Shown here: positions 7,079 to 14,904 of the stretch, one piece after another | Position numbering within the stretch: position 1 is the stretch's first letter | Layout: each line of letters opens with the position of its first letter | Origin: Weissella thailandensis | Lineage (GTDB): Bacteria > Bacillota > Bacilli > Lactobacillales > Lactobacillaceae | Assembly: GCF_005405465.1 (NCBI RefSeq) | Contig: NZ_BJEC01000002.1 | Coordinates: 1-64,000, forward strand | Direction of reading: 5' to 3' | Length of the DNA: 64,000 nt | The notes under the pieces: model-generated | The model's database searches: none | What the model was told of the DNA's origin: nothing | Seen by the model: only the letters and a program-made list of their open reading frames with translations | Made by a program: the position numbers and the translations under genes

Positions 7079-7286
7079 CGTATGGTTTAGTCAAAAAGAG
7101 CGCACTAAAACCAACTACATTTTTATCGTTTTTTACAAAAATGCAATTTGTACTATCTGTTCCAAACGGTATGCCAGTGCCATTATCAACAGAGGGTATT
7201 TTATTTAAATTTGGAAGATCAATAGCTTTTGATAACATCGTTCACTTTGGTCGGTGTGATGTTATCTTAGGTTATTGATCTTTTTG
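7079..7286 (+). ncRNA. Candidate small RNA of about 205 nt
   Basis: A strong promoter at 7044-7072 and a terminator-like hairpin at 7215-7286 bracket a transcript of about 205 nt. The hairpin arms are AAGATCAATA and TATTGATCTT, with inner GATAACATC and GATGTTATC, and end in TTTTT. A 45-codon frame starting at 7141 exists inside but lacks a ribosome binding site, so a non-coding RNA is preferred. The 3' hairpin also overlaps the end of the convergent HTH gene. A plasmid antisense or regulatory RNA is plausible, not shown. Confidence 0.35.
7215..7286. terminator. Bidirectional hairpin between small RNA and HTH gene
   Basis: Long two-tier inverted repeat: outer arms 7215-7224 and 7273-7282, inner arms 7231-7239 and 7258-7266. 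T-runs are present on the plus-strand exit (7281-7285). The minus-strand HTH gene ends inside it at 7272. Confidence 0.6.
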
Positions 7287-7508
7287 TATATCGCTAAAGT
7301 ATTTATCAAATACTTGACCACCTGTCATATGAAACACCGCCCCAACTCGTTGCAGATTTCTTAATTCAGGAATTGCGCCTTGTTCAATTCGTTGAACGGC
7401 TGGTACGGTCATATTAGCCGCTTTAGCAGCTGCTCTCATCGAATATTGATTTTTTCGTCGCCACTCTCGAAATGCCTTAGCTAACGTCTTTTCATCAACA
7501 TAGCTCAT
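7272..7508 (-). CDS. Small helix-turn-helix regulator (XRE-like)
   Basis: The 78-residue protein starts MSYVDEKTLAKAFREW. The ATG at 7508 has GGAGG 7 nt upstream, which decides against a TTG two codons earlier. Residues about 24-50 (SMRAAAKAANMTVPAVQRIEQG) form a clear Cro/XRE helix-turn-helix. It would be a DNA-binding repressor of plasmid or element genes. The upstream region contains GTATCGAATAC-type dyads that may be its own operator. It stands alone, convergent to the candidate small RNA. Confidence 0.7.
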   Translation of the reverse strand: MSYVDEKTLAKAFREWRRKNQYSMRAAAKAANMTVPAVQRIEQGAIPELRNLQRVGAVFHMTGGQVFDKYFSDIQKDQ

Positions 7509-7514
7509 CGGCAA

Positions 7515-8015
7515 GCCTCCTTTCTATAAGTATTGTATTCGATACGTTCAGCCCAAAAAATAAACCGAACACATCGGCATCGAGACCTATAAAAAAGCCC
7601 CTATGATTTAACAAGGGACTTTGCTGTCAGCTATGTAGAAAGAAGCATTAACTGCTCCACTTTTTTCACTGGCAGCAAGATTACAAATCCTGTAATACCA
7701 AGGGTTCCATGTCTCTTGTTGCCTTAAATATAAATGTAATGCTGTCAAGTATTTGACGCAACGTTACACCGGCATTTTTTACATTTTTATAACAAAAGTC
7801 ATTTTACAACATTTTTTGAGTCTTTTTTTGGTATTTTTTCTCTTTAATGCGCTTTTTTCTTTTTAAACCTAATTTAAGTACGCTTTTTAATTGCGACTCG
7901 CCAGAAACTATTTTAAGATTTAAGACACACCAAACACCGCCTCATCAAAATGCAGTTTTTAATCAGGCGTTCTTTATCTTAGTGTTGTTTTAGCTACGTT
8001 CTGAGTCGTTTTTGA
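7515..8015. other. Non-coding stretch without recognisable gene
   Basis: About 500 bp of AT-rich DNA between the HTH gene and the IS30 remnant. I see short hairpin-like sequence around 7590-7622 and long T-runs near 7790-7880, but no frame with a ribosome binding site and no clear IS30 terminal repeat. It may be decayed IS or plasmid sequence. Confidence 0.4.
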
Positions 8016-8540
8016 TTAACTAGCCACTAATTGACTCGGCCGTTGTCCGCGTTGTCTTAAATGCTTAGTTGCCCGTTTAAACAAATATTGTGGTGATTTT
8101 TGTTGTTTATTAGCGTGTGTTAGCGGTTTGCTATTGATTTCCTTAACCACCTGATCCACACGCTGTTGACTAACATCACTAAAGCGTGTGCCTTTGGGAA
8201 AATACCATTTGGCACGTAGATTACGATTGGTGCGCTCGTTAGTGCCACGTTCATACGGTGCGTAACTATTCGCAATATACAAATCACCTAAATACTGGCG
8301 AATATATTTGGTGACCAAACCATTCACAAATTCCCAGCCATTATCGTATGTGATTGATTTCACATAAGGGCCAAAACGGTCTTTAAATTGCATCACCACT
8401 TTTAAAATGTCGACTGCTCGTTTAGATTTCGCTTTTAAAGCCACTTGAAACCGTTTTTTTCGCTCGACGAACGTCACTAATAATGAATCATTAATTGGTC
8501 CTTCAACCCCGTCCATTTCCCAATGACCAAATACTTTATA
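8016..8540 (-). pseudogene. IS30-family transposase, C-terminal fragment
   Basis: The frame reads FGHWEMDGVEGPINDSLLVTF, then YDNGWEF, then SYAPYERGTNERTNRNLR and YFPKGT. These are the DDE catalytic blocks of IS30 transposases (D, D, and E in GTNERTN). The N-terminal DNA-binding half is missing: upstream of FGHWE the sequence switches directly to umuC. So it is a 3' fragment of about 170 codons, inactive by itself. No terminal inverted repeat could be made out downstream. Confidence 0.8.
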
Positions 8541-8845
8541 TCATTAACTTTCTTATTCATCGCAATATATCGATTCATCCGTGGCTGGACAATTAATAGC
8601 TGATCATCAACTGGTACATCACGTTGACGCATCACATTTTTAACACCCAGTTCTTTTTTTGCCCGTGGTGACGCGGCTAAAACCAACCCACCATTGGTAT
8701 TTTCCTGTTGACTCATCACGATTAACAACGAAGTCAGCGGGTTTAAGCCCCGATCAACACTTTCAACACTGGCATAAAAGCTTTTGGAATCAATAACCAT
8801 CACTTTTCGTCTTAGTTCATTGCTTGTCACTTGTTGTACATCCAT
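8535..8845 (-). pseudogene. umuC-like Y-family DNA polymerase, 5' fragment
   Basis: The frame starting at 8845 (GAGG upstream) gives the N-terminus of a UmuC/ImpB lesion-bypass polymerase: KVMVIDSKSFYASVESVDRG contains the catalytic Asp and the SFYASVE motif, followed by LIVMSQQENTNGGLVLAASPRAKKELGV. About 103 residues are umuC-like out of about 420-440 in the family. The frame then runs through the IS30 junction near 8535 in a different reading frame and stops at 8477. Plasmid-borne umuC genes are common in lactic acid bacteria, and this one is truncated and dead. Confidence 0.8.
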
Positions 8846-8963
8846 CACAATACCTCATTAGATAATTTATTATTTCCTAACAATGTTAGTTTAAACCTAA
8901 TATCATTTTCTGTAAATCAATTATTTATGCGTTATATCAAATAATCTTATTCATGATTAACAT

Positions 8964-8990
8964 AAAAAGCCTCATACCGTAGTATGAGGA
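8964..8990 (-). terminator. Terminator downstream of helD pseudogene
   Basis: CCTCATAC (8970-8977) and GTATGAGG (8982-8989) form a tight hairpin, followed by CTTTTT on the minus strand. Confidence 0.7.
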
Positions 8991-9034
8991 TCTTAATTTC
9001 ATTGCAAACTTTTCTTTGAGGAATCATATTAAAT

Positions 9035-11017
9035 TTATTCATAATCACTTTCATTTGGTATCCAATAAAGTGCTTTTGTAGCTCTGGTAGCAGCTACATA
9101 AATTTCGTTATGACTAACTAACGTCTCCTTCGAGTCATCAAAATACCCCACCATAAAAACACGATCAAACTCTAAACCTTTGGCAACAGCAGTATCTATA
9201 ATACTGATATTACCATTATTAGAATTAATCATGTGCTCTAAATGATTTACATTTGCCGTTGACCAACTGATAGGATAAACAATAGCAATTGTTTGATTCT
9301 TAACATCTAATTTTAAAAGATGTTTTTTCAACTCGTTTAGGTTACCTATCTTTTGAACCTTTTCACCTGAACGATTAATAGCTTGTAATTTATGATTGGT
9401 AAACGCGTTAGCAAAATTAATAATTTCTTTAGTAGATCTATAACTAGTCTCCAACGTCATCTTTTCAGCCGAAGTAAATATTGAGAGTATCTGCATGACA
9501 TCACTTCCACCTGGAAGTAACTGTTGATTCTCATCTCCTAGAATCATTTTTTGTTCTTTAGAAAAAATTTGATTAATATACCAGTATTGAACAACCGAGT
9601 AGTCCTGCATTTCATCGATAATCAAGTATTTAATACTATCCGAATACTTTTTGGCATCAGTTAACATTAATTGTAAAATCGCTAACAGGAAGATATCCCC
9701 GTACTCAATTTTTTTATTAACAAATTCCACCCCAAATTGACCTGCATAACTTTTAAAACTCTGCCATAATTGCTCTAAATTATGATTTACAAACATGTTT
9801 GTTATCACTTGCTTTAACTGTGCACGTGACTCAGCATGTTTCGACTTTGGATAATTCATTTTTGTTTTCTCAAATAGAATGTTAGTCAATACCTTGATTC
9901 TTTCTCTAATTGGCAACCCTTTTACTTGATTATGTAGATAATTTATTTGATCAATATCTATCATACCAGTGGGTGTTTTTATCTCTTGTGGATTAAAATT
10001 AATTTCATCAATTGTTTCTTTAAATTGTTTCATAATCTTAATGACGTCTTGGTTACTTTTACCAATGTATCGTTTTCTATACTGTCGATCATGATTTATA
10101 CGATAGATATACTCTGATTTTGCCTCACTTTTCTTTTTCCAAGAGTTAGTCAGATTATCAAGAGCAATATCATCTAACTGTTTAACAGGTATCATATCTT
10201 CACCCATTTCAGGTAAGACATTATTAATATACTCGGCAAAATCTTTTGAAGGTGCTAGTAACAAAAAGTTTTCGGCATTTAGAGTACCTCTTTTTTTAAA
10301 TAGCAGATATGCTATACGGTGTAGCGCCACAGATGTCTTACCAGATCCTGCAACACCTTGGATAACTATATCCTTACCTGTTTCTAAACGAATAATATCA
10401 TTTTGTTCTTTTTGAATGGTAGAAACAATATTCTTCATTTTTGAAGAAGTTGAGTGTTGTAATTCATATAACAAAGCATCTTCATTCGGCGTATCAGTAG
10501 TGGGTAAAATTTTTTGAATAATTTGATCTTTAATGATAATTTGCGCTTTATACTTGTTTAATCCGCTTATTTTATTATTAACACTTGGCACAAAAAAGCT
10601 TGCTCTACCAACTGGATAATCGTAATAAAGTGATGCAATTGGTGTGCGCCAATCATAAATTAAAGATTCGTATTGTGATGTCGTAATTCCTTAAAATCCT
10701 ATATGAATACTCTCCGTTTCAGATTCTCCATCTTCACAAAATTCAACATAACCAAAATAAGGTGAATCTTCAATTGCTTGCAACTTTAATATTTCTTTTT
10801 GGTTATCTTCCATTCTGATAATAGACTTTTCATTTTCAATTCGTCTAAATGCTAAGTCGGCTAAATCATTTGTACTTATAGTTTGATAAATATCACGTTT
10901 ATCATTAATTGTCTTTTGGTTTCTGTCAGCAAATTCGGCTATTAATTTGTTTTTTCGATTATGAATATACTTGGCTAACCATTTAAGATAGTATTTTTCT
11001 TGAATCAATATTGTCAT
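9035..11017 (-). pseudogene. HelD-like superfamily 1 helicase, interrupted by one in-frame stop
   Basis: Two frames, 10691-11017 and 9035 to about 10690, are in the same phase and separated only by a TAA at 10691-10693. Together they give about 660 codons. The N-part has the coiled coil and PYFGYVEF typical of HelD-type, RNA-polymerase-associated helicases. Just after the stop comes YESLIYDWRTPIASLYY, a HelD signature. Then follow Walker A GVAGSGKTSVALHRIAYL, Walker B YLIIDEMQDYS and motif VI YVAATRATKALYW. HelD proteins release or recycle stalled RNA polymerase. The length is slightly shorter than the usual 700-770. Only read-through or internal GTG initiation at 10591 would give protein. 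Confidence 0.8.
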
Positions 11018-11240
11018 CAAACTAGACTCCCCTTTTAGTTGCTTAGTTTAATTATCAATAAAAACTAAATAATTACTAGACTTATATTTTGATTTTTGAT
11101 AATCTAGTATATACGTGGGTATAAAAATAGACCATGTACATACAGTCACAACTATTTAAATAAACCATTGGATTTCAAAACTAGATTCAATAAATTAGCC
11201 AAGTTTTAATCAGACTTAGCTTAACATGCTATATTGAACG

Positions 11241-11347
11241 TAAAGAAAAAGCCTCATGCTACCAACACGAGGCCCAGCTATTTTAACAGTGGCTGATTCA
11301 AAATAAGTTTTAAGCCGCCTCACTCGTCAAAGTTAAGGGCGGTTTTT
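11241..11347 (+). ncRNA. Type I antitoxin RNA, copy 1
   Basis: A short plus-strand transcript is inferred from the hairpin CCTCATGCTACCAACACGAGG near its 5' end and a terminator at 11314-11347 (CCGCC..GGCGGTTTTT). It converges with, and overlaps the 3' end of, the toxin peptide gene. The promoter is only partly recognisable (TATATT at 11230-11235, weak -35). Sequence and layout match copy 2 at 12740. Confidence 0.55.
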
Positions 11348-11436
11348 AATTTGCCTTTCTTCTTGTGATTATCAATCAATGCCAACAAAAAGCTCCCGAA
11401 CAATATCATTAAAGATATTGCATCGTGAACAGACAT
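11320..11436 (-). CDS. Hol-Tox family type I toxin peptide, copy 1 (38 aa)
   Basis: The peptide starts MSVHDAISLMILFGSFLLAL and has one membrane-spanning helix (residues 6-21) followed by a charged tail. This is the pattern of the putative holin-like toxin family (PF16935, TxpA/BsrG-like in type I toxin-antitoxin systems), which inserts into the membrane. GGAGG precedes the ATG by 13 nt. Compared with copy 2 it lacks about 12 nt after LAL, which alters the frame so that the tail reads through the terminator stem, ending FDE. Whether this form is still toxic is open. Confidence 0.65.
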   Translation of the reverse strand: MSVHDAISLMILFGSFLLALIDNHKKKGKLKTALNFDE

Positions 11437-11602
11437 GTTCAGCTCATCCTCCATTCATTAGATTTTGAAGCTTACAACACTTGTCCATAGCATCAACCCC
11501 TTTTCGGAAAATTAGCCAACGCATTTTTAATTTGTATATATTAAGACTTTAGATTGTGCTAGGCTAGTTACTCCTAGCTTATTTTGCACGACATCTAATC
11601 AA

Positions 11603-12017
11603 TTAATTTTCCCTATAAAAATTAATGAATTCAGAAAAAAGAAATAAAAAGATACCCACAATCAAAATCACTAAGCCCATACTAGCACTGATTGATCCAT
11701 CAATTAGGAACATAATAACGGCAAATAGACCAGTCAAAATAATTGTTGAAATTATTATAGGTAAATGGCCAATTCTATCATCATCGTCATTTTTTACACC
11801 ATAGACTAGTGAAATAACCAAAACTGGAATGAAAAAAAATTAAGAATATAACTGCTATAGGGTTATCAAAAGTAACTACCTCCCGCAACGGCTTACTTTC
11901 AGACACTGCTTCATAAATCAGTTCTGTAGCTAGTATTATATTTTGAATTATAGCAACATAATAGATTAGTTTAGTTTTTCTAACTTTTAAGCGTTCATCC
12001 ATTTTCCTTCTATTCAT
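11603..12017 (-). pseudogene. Small membrane protein, frameshifted in a T8 run
   Basis: The frame from 12017 (GGGGGG upstream) encodes helical membrane segments and ends at 11787, while a second frame (11603-11821) continues the homology-like membrane sequence. They join if one T is removed from the run of eight T on the minus strand (about 11832-11839): ...IFLIFFIPVLVISLVYGVKNDDDD. The restored protein is about 137 residues with four membrane helices. It follows an XRE regulator by 9 bp, a common two-gene arrangement in Firmicutes. The frameshift may be real, phase-variable or a sequencing error. Confidence 0.65.
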
Positions 12018-12026
12018 AGTTCCCCC

Positions 12027-12215
12027 CTAATTCCAAAATAAATCGTCAAGTGTTACATTTAAAGACTTCGCAATACCAATAGCTAACTTCAAAGTCGGAT
12101 TATATTGTCCTTTTTCTATTAAGCTTAATGTCTGTCTTGTTATGCCAACCATTTTTGCTAAATCTTTCTGTGTAATAGACGAGGATATTCGAACTTGTTT
12201 TACGTTGTTTTTCAT
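12027..12215 (-). CDS. Small XRE-family repressor
   Basis: This 62-residue protein is almost entirely a Cro/CI helix-turn-helix: ITQKDLAKMVGITRQTLSLIEKG (about 15-37), followed by NPTLKLAIGIAKSLNVTLDDLFW, the typical ending of this regulator type. The start at 12215 is preceded by weak AGAAAG. Two 16-bp palindromes sit immediately upstream (12233-12268) and probably mediate autorepression. The gene downstream, 9 bp away, is the frameshifted membrane protein. Confidence 0.85.
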   Translation of the reverse strand: MKNNVKQVRISSSITQKDLAKMVGITRQTLSLIEKGQYNPTLKLAIGIAKSLNVTLDDLFWN

Positions 12216-12232
12216 CAAATTTTCTTTCTAAG

Positions 12233-12268
12233 GTAATATATATATTACTTTTGTAATTTATATATTAC
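12233..12268. promoter_or_regulatory. Tandem palindromic operators of the XRE regulator
   Basis: GTAATATATATATTAC (12233-12248) and GTAATTTATATATTAC (12253-12268) are two 16-bp palindromes, 20 bp apart centre to centre and 18 bp before the start codon of the XRE gene. The AT-rich cores overlap likely -10 sequence, so binding would shut off the promoter. Confidence 0.7.
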
Positions 12269-12359
12269 ATCATTTTCATTCCATGTCAAAAATGCCTTGG
12301 AATAAATTTGCGAACGCTTCCATCATTAACTTTAACGAATATATCTAGCAATTTTAAAT

Positions 12360-12590
12360 GTGCCGAGATAATGACTCATCACTGATATTTTGTGAAATCA
12401 AATCATCCATGTCTTGTACCCTCCGATGCATTTGTTTAATCTCTTGTTTTCCTTGTTACGTCATTTCTTTATTGATTATCCTTGGATTTATTATAATACC
12501 ATTAGCATGACGGATTTTTTCAAAATTACCATGCTTATCTTTTTTAAATGGTTGATCAGTTTCACTTTTCCCCTATTGGTCATTAGGATC
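12360..12590 (-). pseudogene. Remnant of a second mobL 3' end
   Basis: The sequence GCCGAGATAATGACTCATCACT and what follows aligns by eye with the 3' part of mobL (about 325-640), including ATCATCCAT, TCCGATGCAT and TATCCTTGGATT, with many substitutions. An internal segment matching about 431-511 of mobL is deleted. No long frame survives. This shows that a second, related mobilisable element once occupied this place. A plus-strand frame crossing it is a shadow. Confidence 0.75.
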
Positions 12591-12685
12591 GTTTTGACAC
12601 CTTCCTTGCGCTATTGATACGACAAACTATTGAATGTGTTAAGGTTCCTAACTTCGACATAGAGTTAGGCTACATATTACTTTAG
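12591..12685. repeat. Repeated non-coding block, copy 1
   Basis: From about TTGACACC-TCCTTGCG to CTAACTTCGACATAGAGTTAGG this block recurs at about 14650-14740 with few differences. It contains the dyad CCTAACT..AGTTAGG. It connects the mobL remnant to the second toxin-antitoxin module. No function recognised. Confidence 0.6.
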
Positions 12686-12704
12686 TCTTAATATAGGCTA
12701 TTAT

Positions 12705-12733
12705 TTGGTCAATAAAACAAGTCATGCTATAAT
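12705..12733 (+). promoter_or_regulatory. Promoter of antitoxin RNA, copy 2
   Basis: TTGGTC (12705-12710), 17-bp spacer, TATAAT (12728-12733). Transcription would start near 12740, directly before the conserved 5' hairpin of the antitoxin RNA. Confidence 0.7.
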
Positions 12734-12739
12734 TTAGTT

Positions 12740-12870
12740 GTAAACAAAAAAGCCCCGTGCTACCAACACGAGGCCTGGGCTACCAACACGAGGCCTGGGC
12801 TACTTCAACGGTGGCTGTATAAAATATATATTTTAAACCGCCTCACTCGCTAAAGTTAAGGGCGGTTTTT
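12740..12870 (+). ncRNA. Type I antitoxin RNA, copy 2, with tandem duplication
   Basis: The transcript runs from the promoter at 12705-12733 to the terminator CCGCC (12838-12842)..GGCGGTTTTT (12861-12870), about 130 nt. Its 5' region includes CCCCGTGC..CACGAGG pairing. A 20-bp segment TACCAACACGAGGCCTGGGC is present twice in tandem (12761-12780 and 12781-12800). Its 3' terminator is immediately beyond the stop codon of the convergent toxin gene, so the toxin and antitoxin transcripts overlap. Confidence 0.65.
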
Positions 12871-12878
12871 AGTTTGTC

Positions 12879-12971
12879 TTACTTTTTGTTGTGATTGTCG
12901 ATATATGTCAACAATGCCAACAAAAAGCTCCCGAACAATATCATTAAAGATATTGCATCGTGAACAGACAT
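12879..12971 (-). CDS. Hol-Tox family type I toxin peptide, copy 2 (30 aa)
   Basis: The 30-residue peptide starts MSVHDAISLMILFGSFLLAL, continues LTYIDNHNKK and stops. It has a single membrane helix (6-24) and a basic tail, the normal organisation of the putative holin-like toxin family in lactic acid bacteria. AAAGGAGGATT lies upstream of the ATG. It differs from copy 1 by an extra 12 nt that keeps the standard ending, so this is the better-preserved toxin. The long conserved 5' untranslated sequence (12972 to about 13060) is shared with copy 1. Confidence 0.75.
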   Translation of the reverse strand: MSVHDAISLMILFGSFLLALLTYIDNHNKK

Positions 12972-13087
12972 GTTCAGCTAATCCTCCTTTCATTAGATTT
13001 TGAAGTCTACGAACACTTGTCCATAGGCATCAACCCCTTTCGGAAAGATTAGCCACCGCCTTTTAACCCATAAATTTATTATATCAT

Positions 13088-13133
13088 AAAAGTCGTTAAA
13101 CCCTTGTTATATCAACGGATTTAACGACTTTTT
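13088..13133. terminator. Terminator downstream of glycerol dehydrogenase gene
   Basis: AAAAGTCGTTAAA (13088-13100) pairs with TTTAACGACTTTTT (13120-13133). T-rich sequence flanks both sides, so it can act in both directions. Confidence 0.75.
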
Positions 13134-13194
13134 AACCAGTATATATGCTAATTTATTTATCTATTTTCAGTCTCACTATATCGGCTAACTTATT

Positions 13195-14286
13195 CTACTT
13201 CCGATTTCTAACATAACTATCGACTGTCATAATCGCATTTGCAACATCTTCCGCCGTTACATCAAATGGCATTTGATGAATTGTTTCCGTTGGAATAGTT
13301 GCTTGTTGCCCAACCTTCAGGAAATCGTCATAGGTTGCTTTCTCCAAATGCAAGTCAGCCAAAGTGGTTGGTAAGCCTAACGATTGATTAAAATCGATAT
13401 ATTCATTTAAAACCTCAGTCGGCACATTATCCAACACCAATTCACAAAGATAACCGTAGGAAACTTTTTCACCATGCATCATCTTTTCACTTTCACCAGA
13501 AAGAACAGTAAATCCATTATAAATGGCATGAGCAGCAGCTAATCCTGAACTCTCAAAGCCGATACCGCTTAATAACGTATTGGCTTCTACGACTGTCTCT
13601 AATGCTGGTGTCACAACATTAGCTTTTGCTGCGGCAACGGCCTCATGGGCATGCGCGAACAAATTATCTTCACACGTTTGTGCAATTGCTAATGATGCAA
13701 GCGTCGGCGATTGTCCAATCATTGACTTATTATAACCTCTAGCAACATCTTGTGCCTCAATATTGGTAGCCATTGCATCACCAATACCAGCAATAAGATT
13801 TCGAACGGGTGCATTAGCAACAACCTTGGTATCAACTAGAACAATATCCGGATTTTTATCATAAAAAGCATAATTGGTAAATTGTCCTTCAGGTGTATAA
13901 AGTACCGATAGCGCTGAACATGGTGCATCAGTCGAAGCGACCGTTGGCAAGATAGCAACAGGGACTTGCAATTTATCAGCAATATCCTTTGCGGTATCTA
14001 ATGTCTTCCCTCCACCTAGGCCAATGATAAAATCATTGCTATTCTTTTGACCAATTGCAACAACGCGATCAATTTCTTTCTCTGACGCTTCACCACCAAA
14101 TGTCACATGCGTCACTGTGAAATCAGTTGCCAAAGTTTGATTTAATTTTTTACCAATAATTGACCAAACAATGTCATCACACAATAATATCGGTTTTTCT
14201 CCAAGATTCTCGAGGTGTTTATTGGGATGATCTAGTATCCCGTTTCCCTGAACATAGTGCGATGGACTTGCAAATGCTTTAACCAT
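13195..14286 (-). CDS. gldA: Glycerol dehydrogenase family (Fe/Zn-type alcohol dehydrogenase)
   Basis: The 363-residue product matches GldA-type NAD-dependent dehydrogenases, which interconvert glycerol and dihydroxyacetone. Visible motifs are GLGGGKTLDTAKDIAD (NAD-binding glycine-rich loop, about 95-110), TVASTDAPCSALSVLYT, and metal-ligand regions GIGDAMATNIEAQD, AAAHAIYNGF and MHGEKVSYG. The ATG at 14286 has GGGGGA 8 nt upstream, while another ATG five codons earlier has none. It is monocistronic and flanked by plasmid debris on both sides. Substrate specificity within the family is not certain. Confidence 0.85.
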   Translation of the reverse strand: MVKAFASPSHYVQGNGILDHPNKHLENLGEKPILLCDDIVWSIIGKKLNQTLATDFTVTHVTFGGEASEKEIDRVVAIGQKNSNDFIIGLGGGKTLDTAKDIADKLQVPVAILPTVASTDAPCSALSVLYTPEGQFTNYAFYDKNPDIVLVDTKVVANAPVRNLIAGIGDAMATNIEAQDVARGYNKSMIGQSPTLASLAIAQTCEDNLFAHAHEAVAAAKANVVTPALETVVEANTLLSGIGFESSGLAAAHAIYNGFTVLSGESEKMMHGEKVSYGYLCELVLDNVPTEVLNEYIDFNQSLGLPTTLADLHLEKATYDDFLKVGQQATIPTETIHQMPFDVTAEDVANAIMTVDSYVRNRK

Positions 14287-14301
14287 ATTAATATCCCCCA
14301 T

Positions 14302-14904
14302 ATCAAATGACTGTCCCTATTGTGATTTGTTTCACTAATAACAGTTTAACAAATATGAAAAGTAGATGGCTAATTAATTGCTCAAAGTTTTTTTAAACAG
14401 ACGCATGTATTAGTAATTGGCCATTTGAACTTACTTTTAAAAGATTACCGTTTATACTTCATTGTTCATTTTGAAGAAGATGACTTAGTCAACGCTCTTT
14501 AATGTCTCTAGCATATCAACAGTGAACGCCTATCTTCCTAACGTACAAATAATTAGCCCTTTACATGTAAAAGGCCTTTCAACAATTAAACACTAGAAAA
14601 TGATATAGTAACAGTAACTTGAAGAAATTGGAATGTGGCCGCCTTAAAGATCGCCTTGACACCCTCCTTGCGTTATTCATTGATACGACAAACCACTGAA
14701 TGTGTTAAGATTCCTAACTTCGACATAGAGTTAGGATACATATACCTTGTCTACTTATAAACAAAAAGACTCGTTGTCACACGAGTCTTTTTAATTTACC
14801 TTTTTTCTCGATTACTGTACTTAAACATCTTAATCTTAGATATTACCATATGCGTTGAATGGCATACAATTAGATAAAATAAACTATAACAATCACTTTC
14901 CTCA
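14302..14904. other. Non-coding stretch with repeat block copy 2 and terminator
   Basis: About 600 bp without a credible gene. It contains GCCCTTTACATGTAAAAGGC (palindrome near 14552), the second copy of the repeat block (about 14650-14740), and a perfect terminator-like hairpin AAAAAGACTCG..CGAGTCTTTTT (14763-14792). The stretch after the block, TATAAACAAAAAGACTCGTTG, resembles the start of the antitoxin RNA copy 2, so this may be a third, mostly deleted toxin-antitoxin cassette. Confidence 0.5.
14650..14740. repeat. Repeated non-coding block, copy 2
   Basis: Near-copy of 12591-12685, including TTCCTAACTTCGACATAGAG and the flanking dyad AACT..AGTT. It carries a few extra bases (TTCA) in the middle and several point differences. 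Confidence 0.6.

Noticed and set aside
6969-7238. 89-aa minus-strand frame over the small RNA region
   Set aside because: No ribosome binding site; overlaps a strong plus-strand promoter and hairpin structures; sequence lacks protein-like character.
7141-7278. 45-codon plus-strand peptide gene starting at 7141
   Set aside because: The sequence before the ATG is a T- and A-run with no Shine-Dalgarno, so I kept a small RNA interpretation, though not excluded.
12414-12617. 67-aa plus-strand frame
   Set aside because: Antisense frame across the mobL remnant; no ribosome binding site.
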